Below, piece by piece: positions 27,581 through 36,545 of a DNA stretch of 64,000 bases; the stretch's first letter is position 1, and every line of letters starts with the position of its first letter. The notes under the pieces are model-generated. The model saw only the letters and a program-made list of their open reading frames with translations, was not told the DNA's origin and did not search any database. This DNA is from Streptomyces griseoviridis (GTDB lineage Bacteria > Actinomycetota > Actinomycetes > Streptomycetales > Streptomycetaceae). The translations under genes were made by a program, and so were the position numbers. The stretch covers positions 24,103-88,102 of the forward strand of contig BMSM01000029.1 in the NCBI GenBank assembly GCA_014649155.1, in the 5' to 3' direction.

Positions 27581-28923
27581 CGCCGCACCTCCCGCCGCAG
27601 CCGCCGGACGTTGAACCACATCACCGGGATGACCAGGAGCAGCAGGAACACCGAGATCGCGCTGGCGATGCCCGGCTGGTCCTCGGAGAAGCCCTTGCGG
27701 TACAGCTCCAGCGCCAGCACGTTCGCGTCGTCCTGCGAGGAGCCCGGCGCGATGATGAAGACCAGGTCGAAGACCTTCAGCACGTTGATCATCAGGGTGA
27801 CGGTGACGACGGCGAGGACCGGCGCCAGCATCGGCACCGTGATCCGGCGGAACACCTGCCACTCGCCGGCCCCGTCCACCCGGGCCGCCTCGAGGAGTTC
27901 CCGGGGCACGCCCGCTAGTCCGGCCGCGATCAGCACCATGGCGAAACCGGCCCACATCCACACGTACGAGCCGATGACGGCCGGGGTGACCAGGGCCGGG
28001 CCGAGCCAGTCCAGGCCGTTGTACGCCTCCTCGAAGTTGTCGCCGGGCAGCCGCAGCAGCGCCCCGTCCGCCTCGGCCGGCAGCGTGAAGGTGCCGTCGC
28101 CCGCGGCGGTGGCCGACGCGACGACCTTGCCGTCCTTGACGGCCTCGATCCGCATCCCGCCGTAGCCCACCTCGGTCCCGTCGACGCCGTTGAGGGTGCC
28201 GACGCCCTTGCCGCGGGTGAAGTCCTGCCAGGTGGTGCCGGTGACCTTCCCCGGCTCGGCCTTCGGCGCCGCCGCCTTCCCGGCGCCGTCCGGCAGCTGG
28301 TCGGGGGCCACACCGACGAGCGGCAGCGCGACCGGCGTGCCGGCCCGGACCGGCTCCTTGGTGACGAACGCGCCCCCGCCGGCCGCCCGGAGCGGCGACT
28401 CGCGCCCCGGATGCGCCTTGGGGAACGCCGACGACTGGGCGAAGGTGTCGTGCACCCCGACCCACACCGCGTTGGCGACGCCCTTCTCCGGGTCCTGGTC
28501 GTACACCAGCCGGAAGATGATCCCGGCCGCCAGCATCGAGATCGCCATCGGCATGAAGACGACCAGCTTGAACGCCGTGCCCCAGCGCACCCGTTCGGTC
28601 AGGACGGCGAAGACCAGACCGAGCGCGGTGGCGACCGTGGGCGCGAACACCACCCAGATGATGTTGTTCTTCAGCGCGGTGCGGATGCCGTCGTCGGTGA
28701 ACAGCGCCTCGTAGTTGTCGAATCCGGCGAAGCCGTCGCCGGACTGGTCGTAGAAGCTGCGGATCACCGAGTACCCGATCGGGTAGACCACGAGCGCGCC
28801 GAGCAGGACGAGGGCGGGCAGCAGGAACAGCGCCGCCACCGCCCTGCGGGTGCCGGTGACGCTCTTGCGCGACCTGGGGGCGGCGGGGCCCGGTGGGGTC
28901 CCCGCCGCTGCCGTCGACGCCAT
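27577..28923 (-). CDS. Carbohydrate ABC importer permease, MalF type, with a large periplasmic insertion
   Basis: At 448 residues it is about 130-150 longer than usual CUT1 permeases. Helices 1-3 precede residue 125, then a hydrophilic insert runs from about 140 to 300 with beta-strand and Gly/Ala-rich character. The remaining helices and EAA loop (EAARVDGAGEWQVFRRITVPM) follow. The insert sits where E. coli MalF carries its periplasmic P2 loop, which contacts the binding protein, and may do the same job. It is separated from the binding-protein gene by only four bases. Confidence 0.9.
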   Translation of the reverse strand: MASTAAAGTPPGPAAPRSRKSVTGTRRAVAALFLLPALVLLGALVVYPIGYSVIRSFYDQSGDGFAGFDNYEALFTDDGIRTALKNNIIWVVFAPTVATALGLVFAVLTERVRWGTAFKLVVFMPMAISMLAAGIIFRLVYDQDPEKGVANAVWVGVHDTFAQSSAFPKAHPGRESPLRAAGGGAFVTKEPVRAGTPVALPLVGVAPDQLPDGAGKAAAPKAEPGKVTGTTWQDFTRGKGVGTLNGVDGTEVGYGGMRIEAVKDGKVVASATAAGDGTFTLPAEADGALLRLPGDNFEEAYNGLDWLGPALVTPAVIGSYVWMWAGFAMVLIAAGLAGVPRELLEAARVDGAGEWQVFRRITVPMLAPVLAVVTVTLMINVLKVFDLVFIIAPGSSQDDANVLALELYRKGFSEDQPGIASAISVFLLLLVIPVMWFNVRRLRREVRR

Positions 28924-28927
28924 CGCG

Positions 28928-30307
28928 TCAGTCCCCGTAGGCGGCCGCCGCGTCCGCCTCCAGCTTCGCCTGGGTGCCCGCGACGTCCCTCGGGTCGTTC
29001 AGGAAGTCCTGGAGCGCCTTCCACTCGCCCTTGCCGGGCGTGCCGCCGAACGCCTGCGGGGCCTGGTCGGACATGTCGAAGCGGAAGTCGTCACCGGCCT
29101 CGATCAGGGCCTGGGCCATCTCGCGCTGCACGTCGTTCGGGTACGCCGACATCTCGACGGCCTTGTTCGGCGAGAGGTACCCGCCGAGCCGCGCGTGGAC
29201 CGTCGCCGCGTCCGGCGAGGCCAGGAAGGTCGCCAGCGCCTGCGCGGCCTTCGAGTCGTTCAGGATCACGGCCGCGTCGCCGCCGGAGACCACGGGCGCG
29301 CTGTCGCCCACCGCCGGGAACGGGAACACCTTGGCGTCCGTGCCCACCTCCGCCTTGGTCTCCCCGATGTTGACCTGCACGAAGTCGCCCTCGTAGACCA
29401 TGCCGGCCTTGGGCTGGTCGCCGCCGGTGAAGGTCTGCGTCACCGAGGCCGGGAACTCCGTCTGCAGCGCGCCCTTGGCGCCGCCCGCGAGGTACTCCTG
29501 TTTGCCCCAGATCTCCGCGAGGGTGGTCAGGGCCTCCTTCACGGACGGGTCCGTCCACTTGATCTCGTGCGCGGCGAGCTGGTCGTACTTCTCCGGGCCG
29601 GCCTGGGAGAGGTAGATGTTCTCGAACCAGTCGGTGAGGGTCCAGCCGTCGGCGCCGCCGATCGAGAACGGCGTGACCCCGGAGTCGTAGACGGTCCGCG
29701 CGGCGGTCAGCAGCTCGTCCCAGGTCTTCGGCTCGGCGGCGCCCGCGTTCTCGAAGACCTGGTTGTTGTACCAGATCAGCGACTTGTTGGCGGCCTTGTA
29801 GTAGACGCCGTAGCTCTTGCCGTCGACCTTGCCGATGTCCTGCCAGCCCTGTGAGTAGTTCTCGGCCAGCTCCTTGGCGGCCGCGGCGCCCAGCGGCTTG
29901 GCCCAGCCTCTCTCCACGGCCTGCTTGACGGCCCCGGGCTGGGGGAGCAGGGCGAGGTCCGGCGGCTTGCCGCCCGCGATCTTCGACCCGAGGAAGTTGA
30001 TGATCGGGTCCTGGGCGGGTACGAAGGTCACCTTGGCGCCGGTGCGCTTCTCGAACTCCGCGAGGACCTGCTTGAAGTTCTTCTGCTCCGCGCCGGTCCA
30101 GACCGCCGCGATCTCCAGGGTCTCGCCGTCCAGCTTCGGGAGGTCGACGGTGACGGGTTTCTCGTCGGGCACGGTCTCCGCGCCGCCGCCGTCATCGTCG
30201 CCGCCGCATCCGCCGAGCGTCAGGGCGAGCCCCGTCGCGACGACGGCCGCTGCGGCTCTCACGGTCCTGCGTGTCCGGATGGTGCCGGTGGTGCTGCCTG
30301 TGCGCAT
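28928..30307 (-). CDS. Sugar ABC importer substrate-binding lipoprotein
   Basis: The 459-residue CUT1 family 1 binding protein has a basic N-terminus, a hydrophobic stretch and the lipobox LTLGGC at about residues 30-35, so it is lipid-anchored outside the membrane. The mature protein starts with an acidic Gly/Asp linker. Ligand-binding lobes follow (PAQDPIINFLGSK, AANKSLIWYN, TWDELLTAA). An in-frame GTG directly before the ATG (30310) is an alternative start. It is the first gene of the importer operon. The ligand cannot be named. Confidence 0.9.
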   Translation of the reverse strand: MRTGSTTGTIRTRRTVRAAAAVVATGLALTLGGCGGDDDGGGAETVPDEKPVTVDLPKLDGETLEIAAVWTGAEQKNFKQVLAEFEKRTGAKVTFVPAQDPIINFLGSKIAGGKPPDLALLPQPGAVKQAVERGWAKPLGAAAAKELAENYSQGWQDIGKVDGKSYGVYYKAANKSLIWYNNQVFENAGAAEPKTWDELLTAARTVYDSGVTPFSIGGADGWTLTDWFENIYLSQAGPEKYDQLAAHEIKWTDPSVKEALTTLAEIWGKQEYLAGGAKGALQTEFPASVTQTFTGGDQPKAGMVYEGDFVQVNIGETKAEVGTDAKVFPFPAVGDSAPVVSGGDAAVILNDSKAAQALATFLASPDAATVHARLGGYLSPNKAVEMSAYPNDVQREMAQALIEAGDDFRFDMSDQAPQAFGGTPGKGEWKALQDFLNDPRDVAGTQAKLEADAAAAYGD

Positions 30308-30479
30308 CACTGCCCCGTTCTTCGGCCTCGTCGAACGCCGTGCGCTGTCCCGTGCGCTCTGGTGTACGCCAGGGGGGTGAGGGCGGCAAGACCGCGTCCC
30401 TTGTCAAGTGGGCGATCGTGACCGCGTCGTGACGGTACGACAGGTCCGGGGCGCGCGGGTCGGAGCAGCGGTGCGCGGG
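30308..30479 (-). promoter_or_regulatory. Promoter region of the ABC importer operon
   Basis: A perfect TTGACA (minus strand, 30407-30402) lies about 95 bases before the binding-protein start, inside CTTGTCAAG, a near-palindrome that could be a repressor half-site pair. No good TANNNT follows at 16-18 bases. No LacI-family gene is adjacent. Confidence 0.35.
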
Positions 30480-33400
30480 TCAGAGCAGCGACGGCACCTC
30501 CGCCGCCGACACCTGGCGGGCCGCCCGCTCCAGCGCGCTGGCGAGCAGGGCCAGGTCGGTCGGGCCGTTGCCCAGTTCGCGCACGGGGCGGCGGGCCGGG
30601 GGGTCGCCCATGCGGTGCCACTCCAGGGGGACGACCGTCGGGCGCAGCGTCGCCGTGCGCGGGATGCGGCCGGTGACCCGGCCGCCCTGGAAGGTGACCG
30701 TACGGCCGTCCGGGCCGGTCAGCCGGCCGCGCCCGGGGGCCGGTTCGTCCGGGCCGGGGACGGGCGGGTCGAGGGTGACGCGCAGCTCCGCCCGGCGGGC
30801 CGGCTCCGTCTGGGCCGTACGGCTGTCCGGGCCGGTGGCGGCCACCAGGTGCACGCCGAGCCGCTCCCCGTCGCGGGCGACGGCCTCCAGGGCCCGCATC
30901 ACCGACCCGGCGGCGGGCCGGCCCGGCGATCCCAGCGGCGGCGTGACCAGCGCGTCCAGGTCGTCGACGACCACGACCAGCCGGGGCAGCGGCGGCGCCG
31001 CCTCCGCCTGCCGCCGGGCCGCTCCCGGCCGCAGCCGGATCGTCGCGGTGGGCGGCGTGTCCAGATCGGCGGCGCCCGCGCCCGGCGTCCCCCGGGACCC
31101 GGCCGTGCGCTGGGCGACCATCCGGCCCGACACCTCGCGCCCGGTGTGCCACTCGGCGAAGTCGGACCGGCCGAGCAGCTCGGCCCGCCGCTTCAGCTCG
31201 GCGCTGAGCGCCTGGGCGAACTCCCGCATCCGCAGCGGGTCGTTGGCGGTCAGGTGGGTGGTCACGTGCGGCACGTCCGTGCAGACCCCCAGGCCGTCGC
31301 CGGGGCCGCCGTCCGCGCCCCGGCCCGCGCTGTCCCGGCCGTCCACCAGCACGATGCCCAGGCGGTCGGGGCGCTCGGCCGAGGCCAGCGACGCGACCAG
31401 CGCCCGCAGCAGCTCCGTACGGCCGCTGCCCGGCGGGCCCTCGACCAGCAGGTGCGGGCCCTCGGCGACGAGGTCCACGCCGACCGGGCCGCGCGGCCCG
31501 GCGCCGAGCACACCGTGCGCCCGGCCGCCGAGGGCCCCGGCGTCGTCGGCGGCGTCGGCCCAGCGGGCCATCAGGGACGCCGGGGTGGCGCGGGCCAGGC
31601 CCAGCTCGTCCAGGAGGCGGGCCGCCTGCGGCAGCGGCGCCGACACGCGCGCGTGCCGCTCCCCGGAGCAGCCCTCCGGGCGCAGCGGGGCCAGCGCCCG
31701 CGCGAACCGCTCCGCCCAGAAGAGGGAGACGGCGTCCACGGTGGCCAGCGTGCCGTGGCCGACCGGACCGGCCGGGGCCGCGCCCGCCGGCGCCACCCGC
31801 AGCAGCCGCAGGGCTGTCGCCACGTCCCCGCTGAGCAGCGCGACCGCACCGCAGTGCCGGAACACCGGCGACGCCGCGCAGGCCGCCTCGTACGTCCGGG
31901 TCACCGGTGAGGCCGGGGAGGCGGCGGGCGTCTCGGCCAGGCACACCACGTGGATGCCGGCCCGCGGGCCCTCCAGGGCCAGCCGCGCCAGGTCGGCGCG
32001 CGCGTCGGCGCCGGGGACGTCGCCGTCCACGACGACCACGGTGTACGGGCCGGGGGAGCCGGCCGAGGACTCCTCGGTGTCACCGGCGCCGTCCGGGCGG
32101 GCCCAGGAGGGCCGGGGGCCGGGGGGTGCCACCGGCCGGACGCCGGTCCTGGCCTCCGCCAGGTGGTCCTCCAGGCGGCGCAGCAGTTCCTGGGCGCGGG
32201 CGGTGGCCTGGTCGTGGTCGTGGGCGAGCAGCAGCCGGCAGTCCTGGCCGTGGCCCGGCCGCAGATGGGGCAGCCAGCCCAGCCAGGACCACTCCGCGGT
32301 CCGCTCGGGCAGCGGCCGGGCAGGGTCCGCGCTGATCAGGACGATCTCCAGCGCGTCGGGCGAGTGCAGCGCGGCGAGCTGGGCCAGCACCGCGCGGGCC
32401 AGTCCGGCCAGCCGCTCGCGCGGACCGGCGAGGCCGAGCGCCCCCGCCTCGCGCAGCCCGGCGGTCACCGGGACCGCGGGCAGCGGGGCGGTGCCGCCCG
32501 GGGCCACCCGGTCGGCCGTGCCGAGCCGCACCGTGAGCGCCTCCGGGTGTCCCGGCGCGCGCTCCCACAGCCGGGGGCCGGGACCCAGCGCCGTCAGCAG
32601 CAGCGCGGCGGGGTCCGGCCAGGTCTCCGGCGCGGGGGCGGGCCGGCCGGGCGCCGGCGCGGCGGAGAGGTCCGCGGCCGGCGTGTCGTACGGCGTCCCC
32701 GCGGGGGCCGGCTGCTCGCCGCGCCCGCCGGTCAGCCGCCGCGCCCAGGCCGTGAGCCCGCCCCGCCGCCGCACACCCTGCGGTACGTCGGTGCCGCGCA
32801 GCGGCGTCCCCTTGCGTCCGCCGCCGCCCCGGCCCTGTGGATGTCCGCTGCCGTCCGGAGCGGCGTCGGGGAGGTCCGACCGGCCGCCGTGGGTGGGGCC
32901 GGCCCCGCCGCCCGCCGCTCCGGTGCGCGGGGGAGCGGCCGGGTGCGGCGCCGGGGCGTCGGCGGGGTGGCGCTCGATCCGCGGGGCACCGCCCTGCTCC
33001 GGCACGGCCCGCCCGGCGGCGCGCGGCGCCGGGCGGGCCTCCGGCGTCCGACGGGCGGCGGGCTCCGGGTGCCGGCCGTCACCGGGGGCCGCCGCGCGGT
33101 GACCGCGCCCGGGGGGCCGCGGCGCGCCGCCCGCTCCTTCCGCCGGCCCGTCGGCGTCGCGCCGGGAGGAACCCTCCCGGACCGGGGAGCCGTCCCGCCC
33201 GGAGGTGCCGTCGCGGAACGGGGTGCCGTCCCGCAGGGAGGTGCCCTCGTGCCGGGGGGAGCCGTCCCGCGCGGGTGAGCCGTCCCGCACCGCGAGGCCG
33301 TCCCGCACCTCGGCGTCGGGCACGCGCGCGTGTGCCGTACGGCCGTGCTCCTCCCCGGCCGTGTCACCCGCCCGCCCCGGCCCGGTGGCGCCGGCCTCCG

Positions 33401-34298
33401 GTGAGGAGCCGCGGGCCCCCGGCACGAAGGCGCCGCCGCCCGACGCGGAGGCCGCGTGTGCGGAGACCGCGCGCGGCGAGGCGGGGCCACCCGGGCCGGC
33501 CCCGGTATCACCCGACGCGGCCCCGGTGTCACCCGGCGCGCTCCCGTTGCCCTCCGGCCCGCCCCCGGCCCCCGCCGCTCCCCGCAGCCCGTACGCCTCG
33601 CCGTACCCCGTGGTCGTCCCGGCGGCCGGGCGCATCGGCACCCGTACGCACCCCTCGCCGTCCGGGGTCGTCTCCACCCGGGCCGCCGCGCCCCGCGCCG
33701 GCACCAGCCGCAGGGCCGACTCGCCGATCCGCAGCAGCGCCCCCGCCGGGAACCGCACCGGGCGCTCGCCCACGGGCGTGCCGTCCAGCGTGGTGCCGTT
33801 GGTGGAGCCGAGGTCGGCCACCGAGACGCGGCCGTCGGCCGCGACGGTCACCGCGCAGTGCGCCCGGGAGACGTCCGGGTCGTCGAGGGCGACGTCGGCG
33901 TCGGCGGCGCGGCCGATGTGGATCTGCCCGCCGTGCAGCAGGTGGACGCCGCCCGCGTCGGGGCCCGCGACGACGTGGAGCAGGGTCGGGGCGTCGGCGG
34001 ACTCCGGATGCGGCTCCGGATCGCCGGGAGCGCCGACGCACAGCACCGCCCCGTCGACCAGCGGGGGCTCGCCCAGGGTGCAGCGCTGGGCGTCGAGGCG
34101 CCGCTCGCCCGCGTACAGCACCACCGAACCGGAGCCCGTGGCGTCGGCGCCCGGGACCGCCGAGGCGAGCGCCGGCGCGACCGTGGCGAGGGCGGTGCCG
34201 GCGGGTGCCGTGACCAGCACGTCACGGCGGACGGGGAGGCCGGGCGCCGCGGGGGAGGTCGGTCCCAGCGGGTCTACGACGGTCAGCCGGATCTGCAT
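30480..34298 (-). CDS. FHA-domain FtsK/SpoIIIE-type ATPase (EssC-like architecture)
   Basis: The protein has 1272 residues from ATG 34298. Residues 1-110 resemble the ubiquitin-like/FHA-like N-terminal part of EssC; a full FHA domain follows at about 115-205 (IHIGRA, SRAHCAV, DLGSTNGT). A Pro/Gly/charged linker spans about 220-560, including nine 6-residue RDGSP-type repeats. FtsK-like modules follow, with Walker A GPPGSGRTE near 953 and Walker B LVVVVDDLDAL near 1106. FHA domains bind phospho-Thr, and the gene is divergent from two Ser/Thr kinases, so kinase-dependent control is likely. No ESX genes are in the window, so a secretion role is unproven. Confidence 0.85.
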   Translation of the reverse strand: MQIRLTVVDPLGPTSPAAPGLPVRRDVLVTAPAGTALATVAPALASAVPGADATGSGSVVLYAGERRLDAQRCTLGEPPLVDGAVLCVGAPGDPEPHPESADAPTLLHVVAGPDAGGVHLLHGGQIHIGRAADADVALDDPDVSRAHCAVTVAADGRVSVADLGSTNGTTLDGTPVGERPVRFPAGALLRIGESALRLVPARGAAARVETTPDGEGCVRVPMRPAAGTTTGYGEAYGLRGAAGAGGGPEGNGSAPGDTGAASGDTGAGPGGPASPRAVSAHAASASGGGAFVPGARGSSPEAGATGPGRAGDTAGEEHGRTAHARVPDAEVRDGLAVRDGSPARDGSPRHEGTSLRDGTPFRDGTSGRDGSPVREGSSRRDADGPAEGAGGAPRPPGRGHRAAAPGDGRHPEPAARRTPEARPAPRAAGRAVPEQGGAPRIERHPADAPAPHPAAPPRTGAAGGGAGPTHGGRSDLPDAAPDGSGHPQGRGGGGRKGTPLRGTDVPQGVRRRGGLTAWARRLTGGRGEQPAPAGTPYDTPAADLSAAPAPGRPAPAPETWPDPAALLLTALGPGPRLWERAPGHPEALTVRLGTADRVAPGGTAPLPAVPVTAGLREAGALGLAGPRERLAGLARAVLAQLAALHSPDALEIVLISADPARPLPERTAEWSWLGWLPHLRPGHGQDCRLLLAHDHDQATARAQELLRRLEDHLAEARTGVRPVAPPGPRPSWARPDGAGDTEESSAGSPGPYTVVVVDGDVPGADARADLARLALEGPRAGIHVVCLAETPAASPASPVTRTYEAACAASPVFRHCGAVALLSGDVATALRLLRVAPAGAAPAGPVGHGTLATVDAVSLFWAERFARALAPLRPEGCSGERHARVSAPLPQAARLLDELGLARATPASLMARWADAADDAGALGGRAHGVLGAGPRGPVGVDLVAEGPHLLVEGPPGSGRTELLRALVASLASAERPDRLGIVLVDGRDSAGRGADGGPGDGLGVCTDVPHVTTHLTANDPLRMREFAQALSAELKRRAELLGRSDFAEWHTGREVSGRMVAQRTAGSRGTPGAGAADLDTPPTATIRLRPGAARRQAEAAPPLPRLVVVVDDLDALVTPPLGSPGRPAAGSVMRALEAVARDGERLGVHLVAATGPDSRTAQTEPARRAELRVTLDPPVPGPDEPAPGRGRLTGPDGRTVTFQGGRVTGRIPRTATLRPTVVPLEWHRMGDPPARRPVRELGNGPTDLALLASALERAARQVSAAEVPSLL
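33144..33305 (-). repeat. Nine 18-bp in-frame repeats in the FHA-FtsK linker
   Basis: The minus strand encodes nine consecutive six-residue units of the form RDG[S/T]P-x (RDGLAV, RDGSPA, RDGSPR, HEGTSL, RDGTPF, RDGTSG, RDGSPV, REGSSR, RDADGP). The DNA units are 18 bp and partly degenerate. They form a charged, flexible linker and probably vary in number between strains. Confidence 0.75.
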
Positions 34299-34742
34299 CG
34301 CCGTCAGCGGTCCCTTCTGCGCGGGCGCCCGCGCAGAAGGGGACGAAGCCGCCCCGCGGTCCCCCACCGCGGACTTCCCCCGCCGCCGCACGCGCACGTC
34401 GGCCAGTACTGCACGCATCCTCGCACCTGCCACTGACAGCGCGCCCGCCTTCGACCGTCAAATGATCTTGATTGGTCGGCTCTGCCCTCAAAAATGCCTG
34501 ACGAGTGCCCTCAAGGTGATCGTTCGAAGCCCTCCTGGGATCGGTCCCGTCCGGGTCCGGCAACCAGGAGACCGCCTCGCGCGTCTTTTCCCCGAACACG
34601 TGCCGGAAGCGGAGCGCGGCCACGGCCGGGCGGGCGGGGCACGGGGACGCACGGCGGGAGCGCGGCCGGCGGACAGCCCGGTGCCGTACTCCTCGGCACT
34701 ACAGTGGGTCGGAACAGCCAGCAAGCGACAGGGAGCCATCAC
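34299..34742. other. Divergent intergenic region between FHA-FtsK gene and pkaA, 444 bp
   Basis: The region holds a 30-bp perfect palindrome at the FHA-FtsK side (listed separately). An A/T-enriched patch (34450-34500) carries TTGACG on the minus strand (34460-34455) and two copies of TGCCCTCAA (34483-34491, 34506-34514). On the pkaA side a TACAGT -10 (34700-34705) and the Shine-Dalgarno AGGGAG (34730-34735) are visible. Long frames across it look non-coding. Confidence 0.5.
34312..34341 (-). promoter_or_regulatory. 30-bp perfect palindrome covering the ribosome-binding region of the FHA-FtsK gene
   Basis: Each arm is 15 bases, CCCTTCTGCGCGGGC and its exact complement, with no loop bases. 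In mRNA the 3' arm ends in GAAGGG, the only Shine-Dalgarno-like sequence before the ATG at 34298 (about 13 bases away). The hairpin would bury that site, suggesting translational control; as DNA it could bind a dimeric regulator. Confidence 0.6.
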
Positions 34743-36413
34743 GTGCGGCCGGTAGGCAGCAAGTACCTCCTGGAGGAGCCGCTCGGACGCGGTGCCACCG
34801 GCACCGTCTGGCGAGCCCGTCAGAGGGAGACCGCGGGCGCCGAGGCGGCCGTGCCCGGACAGCCCGGCGAGACCGTCGCGATCAAGGTCCTCAAGGAGGA
34901 GCTGGCGAGCGACCCCGACATCGTGATGCGCTTCCTGCGGGAGCGCTCCGTCCTGCTCCGGCTCACCCACCCGAACATCGTCCGGGTCCGCGACCTGGTC
35001 GTCGAGGGCGAGCTGCTGGCGCTGGTCATGGACCTCGTCGACGGCCCCGACCTGCACCGCTACCTGCGCGAGAACGGCCCCTTCAGCCCGGTCGCCGCCG
35101 CCCTGCTGACCGCCCAGATCGCCGACGCGCTCGCCGCCAGCCACGCCGACGGCGTCGTCCACCGCGACCTCAAGCCGGCCAACGTGCTGCTGAGGCAGAC
35201 CGGCGGCGAGATGCACCCGATGCTCACCGACTTCGGCATCGCCCGCCTCGCCGACTCGCCCGGCCTCACCCGCACCCACGAGTTCGTCGGCACGCCCGCG
35301 TACGTCGCGCCGGAGTCCGCCGAGGGCCGCCCGCAGACCTCCGCCGTCGACATCTACGGCGCGGGCATCCTGCTGTACGAGCTGGTCACCGGCCGCCCGC
35401 CGTTCGCCGGCGGCTCCGCGCTGGAAGTCCTGCACCAGCACCTCAGCGCCGAGCCCCGCCGCCCGTCGACCGTCCCCGACCCGCTCTGGACGGTCATCGA
35501 GCGCTGCCTGCGCAAGAACCCCGACGAGCGCCCCAGTGCCGAGAACCTCGCCCGCGCCCTGCGCGTCGTCGCCGAGGGCATCGGCGTGCACGCGAACTCC
35601 GCGCAGATCGGCGCCGCCGAGGGCGTCGGCGCGCTGCTCGCCCCCGACCCGGCGCCCGCGCCCGTCCCCGACACCCCCGGCGCCGCCGACCCGACCCAGG
35701 TCCTCCCGCAGGGCCAGGCCGGCGCCTACGACCCCAACGCCGCGACCAGCGTCCTGCCGCACACCGGCACCCCGGCCGGCGCCGCCGACCCCACCGCCGT
35801 GCTCCCGCACACCGGCGGCCCGGCCGGCGCGCCCGATCCGACGGCCGTCATGCCGCCGGTTCCCCCGGGGGAGCCCGGCCAGGGAGCCGGACCGGACGAC
35901 CCGCACCCCTGGCAGAGCCAGCTCCGCGCCGCCCGCGACCGCAACGAGCAGACGCAGGTGCAGTACCTCGACCCGAACGAGGACCCGCTGCGCCGCCGCC
36001 CCCAGCGCCAGGTCGCCCGCCCCCAGGAGCCGCCCCGCCGGCAGCGGCCCCCGCAGGGCCACGCGGGGCAGCAGCCCCGGCAACCGCAGCAGCAGCCCCG
36101 GTACGCCACCCCGCAGCCGCCGCCCCCGCCGCAGCGGTACGCCCCGCCGCCGGCGCCCGAGCCGCAGCCGCCCCGGCGCGAGCCCCGGCCGCCCCGGCAG
36201 CGCAGCGCCAACCCGGTGCGCATCCCCGGTCTCGGCTGCCTCAAGGGCTGCCTGGTCACGATCGTCGTCCTGTTCGTGGCCGGCTGGCTGGTCTGGGAGC
36301 TGAGCCCGCTCCAGGAGTGGATCGGCACGGGCAAGGGTTACTGGGACCAGCTCACCACCTGGATCGGCGACGCCACCGACTGGGTCCAGGACCTCGGCGG
36401 CGGCTCCGCCTGA
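34743..36413 (+). CDS. pkaA: Membrane-anchored Ser/Thr protein kinase (PkaA-like)
   Basis: The protein has 556 residues from GTG 34743 (AGGGAG seven bases upstream). The Hanks-type kinase domain covers residues 8-280: glycine loop GRGATGTV, Lys48 in VAIKVL, HRDLKPAN with Asp142, DFG at 163-165 and GTPAYVAPE in the activation segment. The linker contains four Thr-x-Val-Leu/Met motifs (about 318-368: PTQVLP, ATSVLP, PTAVLP, PTAVMP), then a Pro/Gln/Arg-rich stretch, one transmembrane helix (about 503-525) and a short outer tail with no PASTA repeats. It is divergent from the FHA ATPase and upstream of a second kinase, which matches the S. coelicolor pkaA-pkaB pair as I recall it. Confidence 0.92.
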   Translation: MRPVGSKYLLEEPLGRGATGTVWRARQRETAGAEAAVPGQPGETVAIKVLKEELASDPDIVMRFLRERSVLLRLTHPNIVRVRDLVVEGELLALVMDLVDGPDLHRYLRENGPFSPVAAALLTAQIADALAASHADGVVHRDLKPANVLLRQTGGEMHPMLTDFGIARLADSPGLTRTHEFVGTPAYVAPESAEGRPQTSAVDIYGAGILLYELVTGRPPFAGGSALEVLHQHLSAEPRRPSTVPDPLWTVIERCLRKNPDERPSAENLARALRVVAEGIGVHANSAQIGAAEGVGALLAPDPAPAPVPDTPGAADPTQVLPQGQAGAYDPNAATSVLPHTGTPAGAADPTAVLPHTGGPAGAPDPTAVMPPVPPGEPGQGAGPDDPHPWQSQLRAARDRNEQTQVQYLDPNEDPLRRRPQRQVARPQEPPRRQRPPQGHAGQQPRQPQQQPRYATPQPPPPPQRYAPPPAPEPQPPRREPRPPRQRSANPVRIPGLGCLKGCLVTIVVLFVAGWLVWELSPLQEWIGTGKGYWDQLTTWIGDATDWVQDLGGGSA

Positions 36414-36441
36414 CCCGTCGCCCGCCCCGCCGGGCGACGGG
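36414..36441 (+). terminator. Terminator-like hairpin after pkaA
   Basis: An 11-bp perfect stem CCCGTCGCCCG (36414-36424) / CGGGCGACGGG (36431-36441) has a 6-base loop and starts immediately after the stop codon. There is no T tract, which is usual for Streptomyces. It may partly separate pkaA from pkaB. Confidence 0.7.
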
Positions 36442-36545
36442 GCGGGCGATTTGTCGACTTCCCGTGGGTGATTTCCGCCTCGGAGGTGAAGGCCGGCTCC
36501 CCGGACGCGTAGCTTTGTCGGCAACACGCGTCGGTAGGAGCAGTC

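Noticed and set aside
34494..34742. Longer N-terminus for PkaA starting at the ATG at 34494
   Set aside because: It would translate the promoter region. The GTG at 34743 has a good ribosome-binding site and begins directly before the kinase fold.
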